Below are positions 9,544 through 18,621 of a DNA stretch of 64,000 nucleotides, piece after piece. The first letter of the stretch is position 1. Every line of letters begins with the position of its first letter. The DNA is from Candidatus Mailhella merdavium (GTDB lineage Bacteria > Desulfobacterota > Desulfovibrionia > Desulfovibrionales > Desulfovibrionaceae). Position numbers and translations under genes: made by a program. The stretch lies in assembly GCA_019119045.1 (NCBI GenBank), contig DWXS01000050.1:54595-118594 (forward strand), given 5' to 3'. The notes under the pieces were generated by a model that was not told where the DNA came from, did no database searches, and was given only the letters and a program-made list of their open reading frames with translations.

Positions 9544-9697
9544 CATTGCGGATCTTTCATGAGGAGGAATATTCCGCCCGTGCCCTGCTGCGCCTGCGGA
9601 GAGTTCCTTCTTTTTTATCCTTATCATATCCTACTGAATTCTAAAGAAAACGCTATCCAGACGCAGCGTCTTTCCGCTGCTGGTACGAGCAAAGAAT

Positions 9698-9850
9698 GAG
9701 GCTTCGCTTTCCGTACGGCCCCGGCAAAGAGTGAACGCATTGCGCCCTGATATCCGGACATATGTTTCAAAGCGGCTTGGGACAGCTTGAGGGAACTTGT
9801 ATTCCGGCCCCTCCTGCCGGCTGGTACCTGGTTTTCATCGTATTTTCAAA
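9698..9850 (+). pseudogene. Decayed fragment of the unknown 486-aa gene
   Basis: Translating in one frame gives a stretch that lines up without gaps for about 35 residues with the internal part of the product of 5713-7173. Shared landmarks are G.A.R, K.E..AP, PDI.FK, DSL..E, LV and LLP, interrupted by two in-frame TGA codons. At DNA level the block around CCGGACATA.GTTTCAAA and GGGACAGCTTGA is most similar. This indicates an old duplication whose copy has decayed, leaving no start codon. The rest of the 540-nt gap before fmt holds the operon hairpin and nothing else recognisable. Confidence 0.5.
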
Positions 9851-10028
9851 AGGGTAAGGCTGCATCCGCAAAAATCCGGCTTCTTCTTCCCCCCTCGCCT
9901 TCATCTGCGATTTATGCGAACATTAGCCCGCGCGACTCGCTGCCGGGGACACTTCTCCCGCTTCCGTCCGTATGGGCATCGCGTCATATTTTCGCAAAGG
10001 AGCGTGCGGGCCTGCCCGCCATACAGCC

Positions 10029-11039
10029 ATGCCGACAGATCATCTTCGCATCGTATTTATGGGAACGCCGGATTTTGCGGCGACAATACTGCGATCCGTA
10101 GCAGCCTGGGAGGGAGGAAGCGTTGTAGCAGCCTATGCCCAACCGGATCGCCCTGCCGGACGAGGGCACAAGCTACGGGAACCGGATGTCAAGGTAGCGG
10201 CCAGGGAACTTGATATTCCGGTCTTTCAACCCCGGAACTTCCGGGAACAGGAAGACAGGGATACCCTGGCAGCCTTACAACCCGACGTGCTGGTCGTGGC
10301 CGCATATGGCCTGATTCTGCCCCAGTCCGTTCTGGATATTCCCCGTCTGGGAGCCTTTAACGTACATGCCTCTCTGCTCCCCAGACACAGAGGAGCGGCT
10401 CCCATTCAACGGGCCATCATGGAAGGCGACGAAATCAGCGGCGTGACGATCATGCGTATGGAAAAAGGACTGGATACAGGTCCCATACTGCTCCAGCAGG
10501 CCCTTTCTCTGGAAAAGGATGAAACGGCAGGCTCTCTGTTCGATCTGCTTGCGGAACATGGAGCAAAGCTCATGGTCGGCGCTCTGGGCATGATCGCCGA
10601 AGGGCGTGCGGCTTTCGTACCCCAGAATGAAGAATTGGCAAGCTATGCCGCCAAGATCGCTCCGCAGGAAGAATATCCCGACTGGAAGGAAAGCGCAGAG
10701 AAGATTCACGCTCACATCCGGGGCATTACTCCCTTCCCCGGTGCAAAAACTCTTTTCCGCCGGGCAGATGGAGAAAATTTCTCCCTGCGCCTTGCGCCCG
10801 GAGAAATTGCTGAGGAAGAAGCCGCTCGTCGTTGCGCGGGGCTGGCCCCCGGAACGGTGGCGGACTTTGACGGCCGGGGGCTGCTGGTTGCCTGCGGCGA
10901 AGGAGCATATCGCCTTACCAGGCTCAAGCCTGCGGGCAAACAGGAAATGAGCGCGGCGGACTTTTTCAACGGTCGTCTCCGGACGGTAACCATGCCCTGC
11001 GGTATGCTGGAAACTCCGCCGGACATGCAGGGAGCATAA
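10029..11039 (+). CDS. fmt: Methionyl-tRNA formyltransferase
   Basis: Formylates the initiator Met-tRNA using 10-formyl-THF. The N-terminal domain shows IVFMGTPDFA at the start, NVHASLLPRHRGAAPIQRAI (catalytic Asn-His region) and the GVTIM...DTGPIL segment; a C-terminal OB-like domain follows. The 336-aa length is close to the family's ~315. The ATG at 10029 was chosen because Fmt starts a few residues before the FMGTP strand; an upstream in-frame ATG at 9972 would add 19 non-homologous residues. The def gene that often precedes fmt is absent. It is followed 2 nt later by rsmB. Confidence 0.95.
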   Translation: MPTDHLRIVFMGTPDFAATILRSVAAWEGGSVVAAYAQPDRPAGRGHKLREPDVKVAARELDIPVFQPRNFREQEDRDTLAALQPDVLVVAAYGLILPQSVLDIPRLGAFNVHASLLPRHRGAAPIQRAIMEGDEISGVTIMRMEKGLDTGPILLQQALSLEKDETAGSLFDLLAEHGAKLMVGALGMIAEGRAAFVPQNEELASYAAKIAPQEEYPDWKESAEKIHAHIRGITPFPGAKTLFRRADGENFSLRLAPGEIAEEEAARRCAGLAPGTVADFDGRGLLVACGEGAYRLTRLKPAGKQEMSAADFFNGRLRTVTMPCGMLETPPDMQGA

Positions 11040-11041
11040 GC

Positions 11042-12457
11042 ATGAGCAGGGTATCTCCGGCCCGCACGGCGGCATTCCGCCTGCTGTGCCGCCTGCATGA
11101 AAAAACGGATGACCTCACGCCGCTTCCCGTACTTCTGGAAGAAGCCGCCCGCCATATCCCTCCTCGCGACGCTGCTCTTGCTGCGGAAATCGTCTACGGC
11201 GTCCTGCGTAGTGAAGCTCGGCTTGCCGCCGCCACGGCTCCCTTTCTGAAACGTCCGGCCGCGCTTCCCCCACGTCTGCGCTATATTCTGGCCATGGCCG
11301 TTTTTGAATTAAAGGAGCTGGACGGCATACCTGCACGGGCCACGCTGGATCAGGCTGTACAACTTGCCCGCGAACAATTCGGAGCCGGACTTGCCGGGCT
11401 TGTCAATGCGGTGCTGCACAAGGTATGCCGCGCTGATTCCCTCGCTCCGGGAGAAGCGGAAAGTCCGCCAAACCCGGCAAACTCAGCGGCCGTAACGGCC
11501 GAAGAAGACAAGGCAATACATAATGAGGATATTGCCCTTACCGCATCCCTGCCCCTCTGGCTGGCTGCGCTCTGGCGCAAACAGTACGGCCCGGATGCCG
11601 CGCTGCGCTTTGCCCGGCTCGCCGCGCTGCGCCCCCTCCCTGCGCTGCGCCTCAACGCAGCCGGCAATCCGGACAGCCTGAACTCCTTGCGCGCTCTTCT
11701 CAAGGCCGAGGGCGCGCTCTTTTTCTCCCCCTGCACCTGTATTCTCCCTTCCGCATCAACCATACCGGAACCTGGAACTCACTGTGAAGCCAAAAAAAAT
11801 TCGCGAATTATGGATATAGCGGACAAAGCGGTACGCGACGGACTGGCCTCCCGTCAGGGGACGGCTTCGCAAAAAATTATCCTGCGTATGGCGGAACAAT
11901 TGCGGAAAATGGCGGATAACGGCTCGTTCTGGGATGCCTGCTGCGGCAGAGGGGGCAAAAGCTGCGCCCTGTGTGAACAGGATGTCAGCCCCCTGCTCTG
12001 TTCCGATCCCTCGGAAAGACGCCTCGATTTCCTGCGGGCCGACGCAAAGCGTCTCGGTCTGAACGGCATGGACATCATTTCCGGCAAAGCACAGGATATC
12101 GCCGCTGCACATCCGCACGCCTTCAGCGGCATACTGCTGGACGCGCCATGCAGCGGAACGGGAACGCTGGCCCGCAATCCGGAACTGAGGCTGCGACTGA
12201 GTCCGGACAAGCTGAAGGCGGCCGTCGCGCTCCAGAGCGAATTGCTGGATGCTGTCTGGGCGTCGCTCCGGCCGGGAGGAATGCTGATATACTCAACCTG
12301 CGCCCTGAACCGGGAAGAAAATGAAGATCAGCTTACGGCCTTTCTCTCGCGCACAGCGGACGCCCGCCTGGAAGAACAGGAGCTGATTCTGCCGGAACGT
12401 CCTGAAGAAGAAGGACAGGATATTCTGTTTCATGCCCTTTTACGTCGATCCGTATAG
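11042..12457 (+). CDS. rsmB: 16S rRNA (cytosine-C5)-methyltransferase, RsmB-like
   Basis: A 471-aa protein with a NusB-like N-terminal RNA-binding domain (about 1-130) and a SAM-dependent methyltransferase domain. Catalytic motifs are DAPCSGTG (motif IV cysteine) and YSTCALNREENE (motif VI cysteine); the SAM loop reads DACCGRGGKS. It probably makes m5C967 in 16S rRNA. An insert at about 140-165 between the two domains is rich in Ala/Glu/Asn and looks like a linker. It follows fmt by 2 nt, the common fmt-rsmB arrangement. Confidence 0.92.
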   Translation: MSRVSPARTAAFRLLCRLHEKTDDLTPLPVLLEEAARHIPPRDAALAAEIVYGVLRSEARLAAATAPFLKRPAALPPRLRYILAMAVFELKELDGIPARATLDQAVQLAREQFGAGLAGLVNAVLHKVCRADSLAPGEAESPPNPANSAAVTAEEDKAIHNEDIALTASLPLWLAALWRKQYGPDAALRFARLAALRPLPALRLNAAGNPDSLNSLRALLKAEGALFFSPCTCILPSASTIPEPGTHCEAKKNSRIMDIADKAVRDGLASRQGTASQKIILRMAEQLRKMADNGSFWDACCGRGGKSCALCEQDVSPLLCSDPSERRLDFLRADAKRLGLNGMDIISGKAQDIAAAHPHAFSGILLDAPCSGTGTLARNPELRLRLSPDKLKAAVALQSELLDAVWASLRPGGMLIYSTCALNREENEDQLTAFLSRTADARLEEQELILPERPEEEGQDILFHALLRRSV

Positions 12458-12467
12458 CAAAAAAATC

Positions 12468-12487
12468 TGCGCCGAAGCATCGGCGCA
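12468..12487 (-). terminator. Rho-independent terminator (minus strand)
   Basis: A perfect 8-bp stem (TGCGCCGA/TCGGCGCA) with a 4-nt loop. On the minus strand it is followed by a run of seven T, so it would stop leftward transcripts coming from hldD and protect rsmB's 3' end. The intervening 12488-12708 contains no gene; an imperfect GAGGCCG...CGGCCTC hairpin lies near 12590-12647. Confidence 0.6.
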
Positions 12488-12708
12488 AACCCTAAGCGTC
12501 ATCACAATAATATTATCCCCATGCGAAAAGTGTCTGACAATATGCCCTGGGAACGTCCCTTTTCCCTGATTCCGGCAACACAATTGAGGCCGAACTCTTC
12601 CTTAACATAGTTCAGGAATCCTTAACCGGCCTCTGAATTATTCCCTTCCTCTGCCTTACGCCCCGCAGGGCGTCGGCCTCTTTGCTGCTCGATGCTGCTC
12701 GACAGAAA

Positions 12709-12746
12709 GGCCGGTTTTCTCCGTCTGATTCTGGAGAAAACCGGCC
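12709..12746 (-). terminator. Strong hairpin downstream of hldD
   Basis: A 14-bp perfect stem (GGCCGGTTTTCTCC and its complement) with a 10-nt loop, located 49 nt after the hldD stop on the minus strand and followed there by TTTCTG. Probably the primary hldD terminator. Confidence 0.6.
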
Positions 12747-12794
12747 ACGTCTGAAAATCCCGGCATATTCTACCGCAACGGCAGCATCAAAGGT

Positions 12795-13775
12795 CTAGGA
12801 TTCAAGATAGGCGTTATCCTTCAGCAGATAGTTGCGCACATAATCTTCCACCCCCTCTTCCAGAGAACGGAAGGTGAAATCGCAGCCCACGCGCTTCATC
12901 CAGCCCATATCGGCCTGTGTAAAATACTGGTATTTGCCCTTCAACGTATCCGGCATATCGATGTACTCGATATTCGCAGGCTTTTCCATGGCAGAGAACA
13001 CCGCATTTGCCAGTTCGTTCCAGGTTCTGGCCTGACCCGTTCCCACGTTGAACACGCCGTTGACATCGCCATGTTCATAGAACCAGCAGACCAGAGCGGC
13101 ACAGTCCTTGACGTACACGAAATCCCGCTTCTGACCTCCGTCCGCATAATCCGGTCTGTCGGATTTGAACAGAGCCAGCCGCCCGGTTTCCCGAATCTGG
13201 GGGACAGCCTTGCATACCACGCTGCGCATGGAGCCCTTGTGATATTCGTTCGGCCCATACACGTTAAAGAATTTAAGGCTGACAATCTTATCCAGAATCC
13301 CCCCGCGCAAGGCCAGCAGATCAAAAAGCTGCTTGGAATAGCCGTACATATTCAGGGGGCGCAGTCTGGGCATGAGTTCGAGACTGTCGGAAAAGCCAAG
13401 AGATCCGTCTCCATAGGTGGCCGCACTGCTGGCCGTGATGAAGCGCGCACCCGCGTTGAGGGTGGCCCAGCACAAATCGCGGGTAAAATGGAAGTTGTTG
13501 CGCATGAGGAAATCGGCGTCCTTCTCCGTAGTGGAAGAACATGCGCCCATGTGAATGACGCCTTCCACGCCCAGCCCCTTCAGACCTGCGCTCCGCACCT
13601 GTTCAATGAACATGTCGCGGTGCATGTAGTCGCTGTATTTAAGATGGACAAGATTTTTCCATTTTTCCGTGCTGGCAAGATTATCCACCACGATGATATC
13701 TTCCACGCCGCGGCGGTTCAGCTCCCAGATGATTGCACTGCCGATGAGTCCGGCTCCTCCGGTGACAATGAACAT
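12795..13775 (-). CDS. hldD: ADP-L-glycero-D-manno-heptose-6-epimerase
   Basis: Extended short-chain dehydrogenase that produces the heptose donor for LPS inner core. It shows MFIVTGGAGLIGSA (NADP-binding), MGACSSTTEKD (substrate loop), and YGYSKQ (catalytic Tyr/Lys). The MFIVTGG methionine at 13775 is preceded by GGGAG at 6 nt; the longer ORF adds nine unlikely residues. Length 326 aa, about 310-330 being usual. It indicates a Gram-negative envelope with heptose-containing LPS. Confidence 0.94.
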   Translation of the reverse strand: MFIVTGGAGLIGSAIIWELNRRGVEDIIVVDNLASTEKWKNLVHLKYSDYMHRDMFIEQVRSAGLKGLGVEGVIHMGACSSTTEKDADFLMRNNFHFTRDLCWATLNAGARFITASSAATYGDGSLGFSDSLELMPRLRPLNMYGYSKQLFDLLALRGGILDKIVSLKFFNVYGPNEYHKGSMRSVVCKAVPQIRETGRLALFKSDRPDYADGGQKRDFVYVKDCAALVCWFYEHGDVNGVFNVGTGQARTWNELANAVFSAMEKPANIEYIDMPDTLKGKYQYFTQADMGWMKRVGCDFTFRSLEEGVEDYVRNYLLKDNAYLES

Positions 13776-14088
13776 AGGATCTCCCTGAATATATTTGCTC
13801 AATATGTCTGAAACTGCCTTGCGTCAGCTTCCTTAGTTCCGCCCCTTTGGCCGTTCTTTTCTGCCGTTCTTTTCTGCATGGAAAAGAAAATGCTCTGCTG
13901 CAATACCTCTGCCGCTCCGGAGCAGGATTTTCGTATCCGAATAGGAACAGACGTGGCGTTCCGAGCTTTGCACACAGATATTCCGCAGAACACCCGAGCG
14001 ACAGGTTCGCAATACGACGAAGAACCTTTTCCGTAGACTGCGTTGCGTATGGGACGGTCAGCTTTTAAAGCGTACGGTAAACTGTACG
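13776..14088. other. Intergenic region upstream of hldD
   Basis: A 313-nt gap with short overlapping ORFs on both strands that lack ribosome-binding sites and family resemblance. A direct repeat of GCCGTTCTTTTCTGC occurs twice near 13848-13876. It presumably contains the hldD promoter (not confidently placed). Confidence 0.4.
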
Positions 14089-14090
14089 CT
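14069..14090 (-). terminator. Hairpin at the end of the cysteine-cluster gene
   Basis: A 7-bp inverted repeat AGCGTAC/GTACGCT with an 8-nt loop overlaps the stop codon of the minus-strand gene and is followed by TTTAAAAG. Weak terminator candidate. Confidence 0.35.
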
Positions 14091-14823
14091 ACCGCAAATT
14101 CTCCTTGGCCTCCTCCCGCACGTTGCGGCTGGTCTGCACAAGAGAGATGCCGCCGTCCGTCCGGACGCGGGCGTCAAGACCATACATGATCACTGTACGC
14201 AGCAGAGGACGCCCCAGCAGAAAATCAAGTTCTTCGGGCAGTGCGGCCTTTTTTTCCACGATAAGATCGCGAAAAGCCCGGTCATACTCCACAATTTCCA
14301 GAAAGGCGCGACGGGCTTCTTCATCCTCCGCAATGCGGGGGGCCAGCTCGGTCAGTCTGTCATACGAACAGCGTTCGGAATGAGCATCCATGAGTTCATC
14401 CCACCACGCGGGCGCACCCAGCAGTCCGCGCACTGCCTTGCGATCCAGACTGTCCTTGCCGGAAAGTGCCAGCAACGCTTCCGGCGCCTCACAGTAAAAG
14501 GCGCGGCATTCTATGGGCTGTCTGCCGTGGATGAAACACAGATTCTTTTCCGTCAGAAAACGACAGGTCCAGTCGTCCGGACGCGCTCCGTAGGGAGCGG
14601 CAATTTTGACCAGCTCTCCCGGCAGAGGCACGATACGTCCCAGCGTATCGTCCCGCACCAGTTCCCCGGGACGGAAGGTACAGAGATCGCGCGCACGCAG
14701 CACGCCTTCGGATATAAGCTCCCCGTCCGGACTGTGCAGGGCGGGGCCTCCCTTGCGGCAGCAGGTGCCGCAGCGTCTGCACTCGGCCTTTTTATGCGGC
14801 TGTGCGTTCACAAGATCGGCCAT
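14089..14823 (-). CDS. YkgJ-family cysteine-cluster (putative Fe-S or zinc) protein
   Basis: A 244-aa protein. The N-terminal CRRCGTCCRKGGPAL followed by DWTCRFL, NLCFIHGRQPIECRAFYC gives the conserved CxxCxxCC plus later cysteines of the YkgJ/Fe-S-oxidoreductase-like family (PF03692), thought to bind metal; the biochemical role is poorly known. The C-terminal half is alpha-helical. The ATG at 14823 has GAGG at 6 nt; a GTG two codons earlier overlaps the upstream stop. It probably belongs to the three-gene minus-strand operon starting at 16998. Confidence 0.82.
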   Translation of the reverse strand: MADLVNAQPHKKAECRRCGTCCRKGGPALHSPDGELISEGVLRARDLCTFRPGELVRDDTLGRIVPLPGELVKIAAPYGARPDDWTCRFLTEKNLCFIHGRQPIECRAFYCEAPEALLALSGKDSLDRKAVRGLLGAPAWWDELMDAHSERCSYDRLTELAPRIAEDEEARRAFLEIVEYDRAFRDLIVEKKAALPEELDFLLGRPLLRTVIMYGLDARVRTDGGISLVQTSRNVREEAKENLR

Positions 14824-14825
14824 TG

Positions 14826-15122
14826 TCACCTCGCTTCCGCTTCCATACGCAGGCGACGCATGCGTACATGGCGGAATTCCCTGTGTGTTTCCAGCATGTT
14901 TTTCTGCTGATGCAGTTCATGAATTTCAGCGGGAAAGAATATGCCGACAGCAGGATCTTCCCTGCTCATGAGATCGCGGATCATCTCGTCACAGCGTTTC
15001 TGCGCCTCTTCAATGAACGCAACCTCCGCCTCCAGCTCAGTCATCGTCTCCGGAAGGGACTTCTGGAGGAAGTTCTCCATAGACGCCTTGAGCAATGATA
15101 CGTCTTCTTGCGGGTTTGACAT
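14826..15122 (-). CDS. Small helical protein, unknown function
   Basis: 98 aa, rich in Glu/Arg/Leu/Met and predicted largely alpha-helical (ETMTELEAEVAFIEEAQKRC). The start overlaps the end of the EPSPS-like gene by about 86 nt but has an AGGAG site at 7 nt, and the stop is adjacent to the next start, so it looks co-translated with both neighbours. No family recognised. Confidence 0.65.
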   Translation of the reverse strand: MSNPQEDVSLLKASMENFLQKSLPETMTELEAEVAFIEEAQKRCDEMIRDLMSREDPAVGIFFPAEIHELHQQKNMLETHREFRHVRMRRLRMEAEAR

Positions 15123-16998
15123 CGGCGTTCTCCTGCACGTTCCTGCGTCTGAAATCGGGGTTTGGAAGAGTATTGTAGAAGTTCCAGAAGCCCGGCAGCA
15201 GCTCCGTAAGAACGCCGGGGTTCGCCAGATGGATATGCGGCTTCAGATAGGCAAGCAACGCCAGAGCCATGGCCCAGGGAGCGGAAGGACTGATCCAGGC
15301 CGCGTGCGCCGCCTCCTGCTCCGCTTCTTCAGACAGAGGAACGATACGGGTTTCTCCTTCCTTATTGTCCGGAGAGAAACCGGCCCGGGCCAGAAGGCCG
15401 GAACAGAGCGATTCTGCGCCGGGGCACAGTGTTTCCAGCTCTGCCAGCGGAATGATGACTTCCCGTCCGCCCCGGGCGGCAAGGGCGGCAAGGGCCGTTG
15501 CCAGAGGCAGAAGATCGGGGAAACGTCTAGCCGTTTCGAGCAAAGTGGTCGGAGAAGGAGCCTGTATGCTTCCTTCCCGCACACTGCGTATGGAGCCGTC
15601 GTCACAGGAAACGGACATTCCGCACTCTTTCAGCAGAGTCATGGCCTGCCCGGCAAAGGGCGTAGCGGGCCAGCTTCCGGCAAGACGGGCCTCCCCGTCG
15701 GCAAAGGCCGGGAAGGCAAGAATATAGCTTGCGGCAAGGGAGTCCGCAGGCAAAGCCGCTTCGGCAGGCAGTCGCATTTGCGCTCCGGCAACGGGACTGA
15801 TGACAACGGCGGACGCGGTACGCTCCACACGCACAAGGCCGCCGAATCTTTCAAGCAGCTCCAGAGCCTGTTCCACAACGGCAGGCGCGCGTTTTTCCGG
15901 ATTTGCGGGCAGACTGAGCCGAACCCGGCTTTCCCAGAAGGGCAGAGCAAGCGTCAGCGCAGCGGCAAAACGCGGAGAAAGCCCGGCGGGCAGCACTATT
16001 TCGGAAGGCAGTATGCCGGAACATTCCAGACGTATGGGCAAACCGTCCTGTGCAGGAATGACGTTGGTCAGACGCGCTCCGAGCGTAGGCAGAAAACGAC
16101 GCAGCCCGGAAAGATCAATGAAGCGCAGAGATTCGCCCCCGGTAATCTTGAGCCGGGCAGGCATACCGAGGCAGAAGGCAATAATCATCCAGAGATTGAA
16201 AATATCGTCCCCGACATGAATGACCTTGTCCAGATTGCGGGTCAATCCGCTGCCGCCCCGGCTGAGAACGCTCCCGTCCTCTTCCCACCAGAGCTGACCG
16301 CCGATCTGGTTCAGAGCCTTGATCCCGTCGATGAGTCCGTCGTTCAGCGCAAGGCCGCGCAACAAGGTTTCCTGACCGGAGGCCGTGGCCAGCGCAAGAA
16401 TCATGCGGGCCGTCATACCGTCGGCCGGAGCTTTCAGATCAATGGCTACAGGTTTGAGTTGAGGAGCAAGGTTGAAATATCCCTGTTCCTCCTCGGCACG
16501 GGAAAGCGGCTCCACAGCCTGAACAAGCTGAAAGAGATCCCGGGCAAGGCGCGGGTCGCGCCCGATACGCGCGGCCTTTTCTTCCCAGGAGGTGCGCAGC
16601 GTCTTTTCTACAGCAGGGTCAAGCCGTCCCGCCGTGCGCTGCCGTGCCAGCATCCGGGCGCGCCGCATCACCAGACGCAGCAGCTCTTCATCCAGAGCCA
16701 TTATGGCTTCCAGATCCTGCCCGCGCGAGCTGTTTTCTCTGCGGAAAGGACGCGGAGCGCGCTCGAAACGACGTTCCGTATCCCTGCTGCCGGGGCGAAC
16801 TTCAGGACGTCTGTCTGCGCGACCATCTCCGCGGAACCCCTGCCCGGAGCCTTCCTTCCGTTTTCCGTCGCGCCGAAAATCCCGGCCCTCTTCACGTCCG
16901 CCGCGCCCTTCGCGATCGTTACGCCGGAAATCCCGGCCGCCTGCGCGCGGAGCGCGCCCCTCTCCTGAAAAACCGTCTCTTCCGCCCCTATGTTCCAT
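15037..16998 (-). CDS. EPSP-synthase-like protein with Arg/Gly-rich N-terminus and chorismate-mutase-like helix region
   Basis: A 653-aa protein in three parts. Residues 1-95 are a low-complexity RGG/RDFRR-rich tail. Residues about 97-160 (ALDEELLRLVMRRARML...) resemble the first long helix of AroQ-type chorismate mutases. Residues about 185-620 follow the EPSP synthase pattern (VGDDIFNLWMIIAFCLG, ITGGESLRF, LSPRFAAALTLALPF). Catalytic positions of AroA are changed: the PGSKS-type lysine motif is PADGM and the RP motif of the second lobe is FIDL. It therefore may not make EPSP. A start at 16998 has only a weak ribosome site; the next methionine is residue 99. Confidence 0.75.
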   Translation of the reverse strand: MEHRGGRDGFSGEGRAPRAGGRDFRRNDREGRGGREEGRDFRRDGKRKEGSGQGFRGDGRADRRPEVRPGSRDTERRFERAPRPFRRENSSRGQDLEAIMALDEELLRLVMRRARMLARQRTAGRLDPAVEKTLRTSWEEKAARIGRDPRLARDLFQLVQAVEPLSRAEEEQGYFNLAPQLKPVAIDLKAPADGMTARMILALATASGQETLLRGLALNDGLIDGIKALNQIGGQLWWEEDGSVLSRGGSGLTRNLDKVIHVGDDIFNLWMIIAFCLGMPARLKITGGESLRFIDLSGLRRFLPTLGARLTNVIPAQDGLPIRLECSGILPSEIVLPAGLSPRFAAALTLALPFWESRVRLSLPANPEKRAPAVVEQALELLERFGGLVRVERTASAVVISPVAGAQMRLPAEAALPADSLAASYILAFPAFADGEARLAGSWPATPFAGQAMTLLKECGMSVSCDDGSIRSVREGSIQAPSPTTLLETARRFPDLLPLATALAALAARGGREVIIPLAELETLCPGAESLCSGLLARAGFSPDNKEGETRIVPLSEEAEQEAAHAAWISPSAPWAMALALLAYLKPHIHLANPGVLTELLPGFWNFYNTLPNPDFRRRNVQENADVKPARRRIIAQGVYGELPPEVPSGDDD

Positions 16999-17092
16999 GT
17001 CAAACCCGCTCTTGCTTGGATGTTTGTCGATTCACGCCTCCGGCGAGATCGGAGGCGGAATGATATCTGTCTTTTTACTGGCCCGCAAGCCT

Positions 17093-18409
17093 CTACAGAG
17101 CCATACGCGCCTGAAGCACGCGGCGATCCCGCACGATCTGCACATGAACCTGACGACTCAGATAATTGCGCCTGAAGGCGTCTCTGTAGTCGTCGGCAGA
17201 AGCCACGCCCTGGCCGCCCAGGGCAATCAGAATGTCGCCGGTGCGCAGCCCCAGACGCTGGGCAGGCGATCCCTCCCGGACAGAAGCCACATACAGACCG
17301 CCCATTCCTCCAAGATCTGCGCTTTTTCCGGGCACTATGCCCCAGCGACGTTCAGCAAGGCTATCTGCCTCCCTGTCTGAAAAGGGCAGGGTTTTCAGGG
17401 TCAGCTTGAGGGTTTTGCCCCGGCGCACCACATCCGCCCGGATGCTCTCCCCGGGCTGACGATTACGCAGAAGAGAAAGATAGACGGCTCTGTCCGTCAC
17501 GGGCTGGCCGTTCATCGTCTGAATGACATCCCCGGGCTGCAGATCGCCTTTGACCGGACATTCCGTGACCAGCAGCCCCTCCGGCCTGTTCAGGCCAAGC
17601 GCGCGGGCAGTACGAGGATCCATATCCTGCCCGAGTATGCCGAGCCAGGAAGGCGTAACATGCCCCTGCTCCAGAATTGCATCCACCACGGCCCGCGCCT
17701 TGTTGACCGGAATGGCAAAACCTATGCCTTCGGCCCGTGCGTCAATGGCCGTATTGATTCCGATGAGTTCCCCAAGAATATTGAGCAGCGGCCCGCCGCT
17801 GTTGCCGGGATTGATCGCCGCGTCGGTCTGGATCAGATCGGTGATGATGCCTTCCTCCGACGTGATGCTGCGATCCAGCGCGGAAATCACGCCTGTGGTC
17901 ACGGTGTGGGAAAAGCCGAAGGGATTGCCTATGGCGATGACGCTTTCCCCCGGCATGAGATCCGAAGAATCCCCCATGCGCACGGAAGGAAGCCTGCTGG
18001 CTTTTTTCAGTCGCAGGACGGCAAGATCGAAGTCCGGTTCGGCCCCAACCACATCCGCATCAAAACTGCGGCCGTCAAGCAGGCGTACGCTGATGGAATT
18101 TGCGCCGTTGACAACATGGGCATTGGTCAACACCAGAGCCTTGTCTCCATCTATGATGACGCCGGAACCTATGCTTTCGGACTGGTATTCCCTCTCCGGC
18201 AGACCGAAAAAGAAATCAAAGGGGGTAGCCGCCCTGCGCTGATGCAGCGTGGTCGTGATGTTGACCACGGCAGGGGCTACCGCGCTGACAGCCCGCACCG
18301 TGGGCGTCATACGCTGTTCCTTTCCGCCGGGGGCGGCACAGACAGCCCCTGCGGAAACAAGGTTCATGCCCAGCAGGGCGATAATCAGCATTATGCGGAG
18401 TAACTTCAT
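17093..18409 (-). CDS. htrA: Periplasmic Do/HtrA-type serine endoprotease with two PDZ domains
   Basis: A 438-aa protein with signal peptide (MKLLRIMLIIALLG..., cleavage near AVCAAP), trypsin-like domain with catalytic His in LTNAHVV, Asp in DFDLAVL and Ser in NPGNSGGPL, then two PDZ domains (about 255-340 and 360-435). It degrades or refolds misfolded periplasmic proteins. The ATG at 18409 has GGAGG at 7 nt and leads directly into the signal peptide; the longer ORF adds 39 unlikely residues. Confidence 0.93.
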   Translation of the reverse strand: MKLLRIMLIIALLGMNLVSAGAVCAAPGGKEQRMTPTVRAVSAVAPAVVNITTTLHQRRAATPFDFFFGLPEREYQSESIGSGVIIDGDKALVLTNAHVVNGANSISVRLLDGRSFDADVVGAEPDFDLAVLRLKKASRLPSVRMGDSSDLMPGESVIAIGNPFGFSHTVTTGVISALDRSITSEEGIITDLIQTDAAINPGNSGGPLLNILGELIGINTAIDARAEGIGFAIPVNKARAVVDAILEQGHVTPSWLGILGQDMDPRTARALGLNRPEGLLVTECPVKGDLQPGDVIQTMNGQPVTDRAVYLSLLRNRQPGESIRADVVRRGKTLKLTLKTLPFSDREADSLAERRWGIVPGKSADLGGMGGLYVASVREGSPAQRLGLRTGDILIALGGQGVASADDYRDAFRRNYLSRQVHVQIVRDRRVLQARMAL

Positions 18410-18621
18410 CTGTCGCCTCCATGGCGTGTGGAAATCCGCAGGAACAATCAGGGGAAGGATAAGGGGAAATCTTGCGAAAACAAAAATCCCGAACGTCCCG
18501 CAGCGTTGGGCGTAAAAGAACAGCATGACGGACGGAGGAAAACGCTTCCCCGCTCTTTTCCGTCCGCCTGCCGTAAAGAAGAATACCGCCCCCGTCCGGG
18601 AATGACTTTCCCCTTTAAAGA

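Noticed and set aside
14941..16968. 675-codon plus-strand ORF
   Set aside because: Antisense shadow of the EPSPS-like gene; composition (Gln, Arg, Gly rich) and lack of motifs are typical of shadows.
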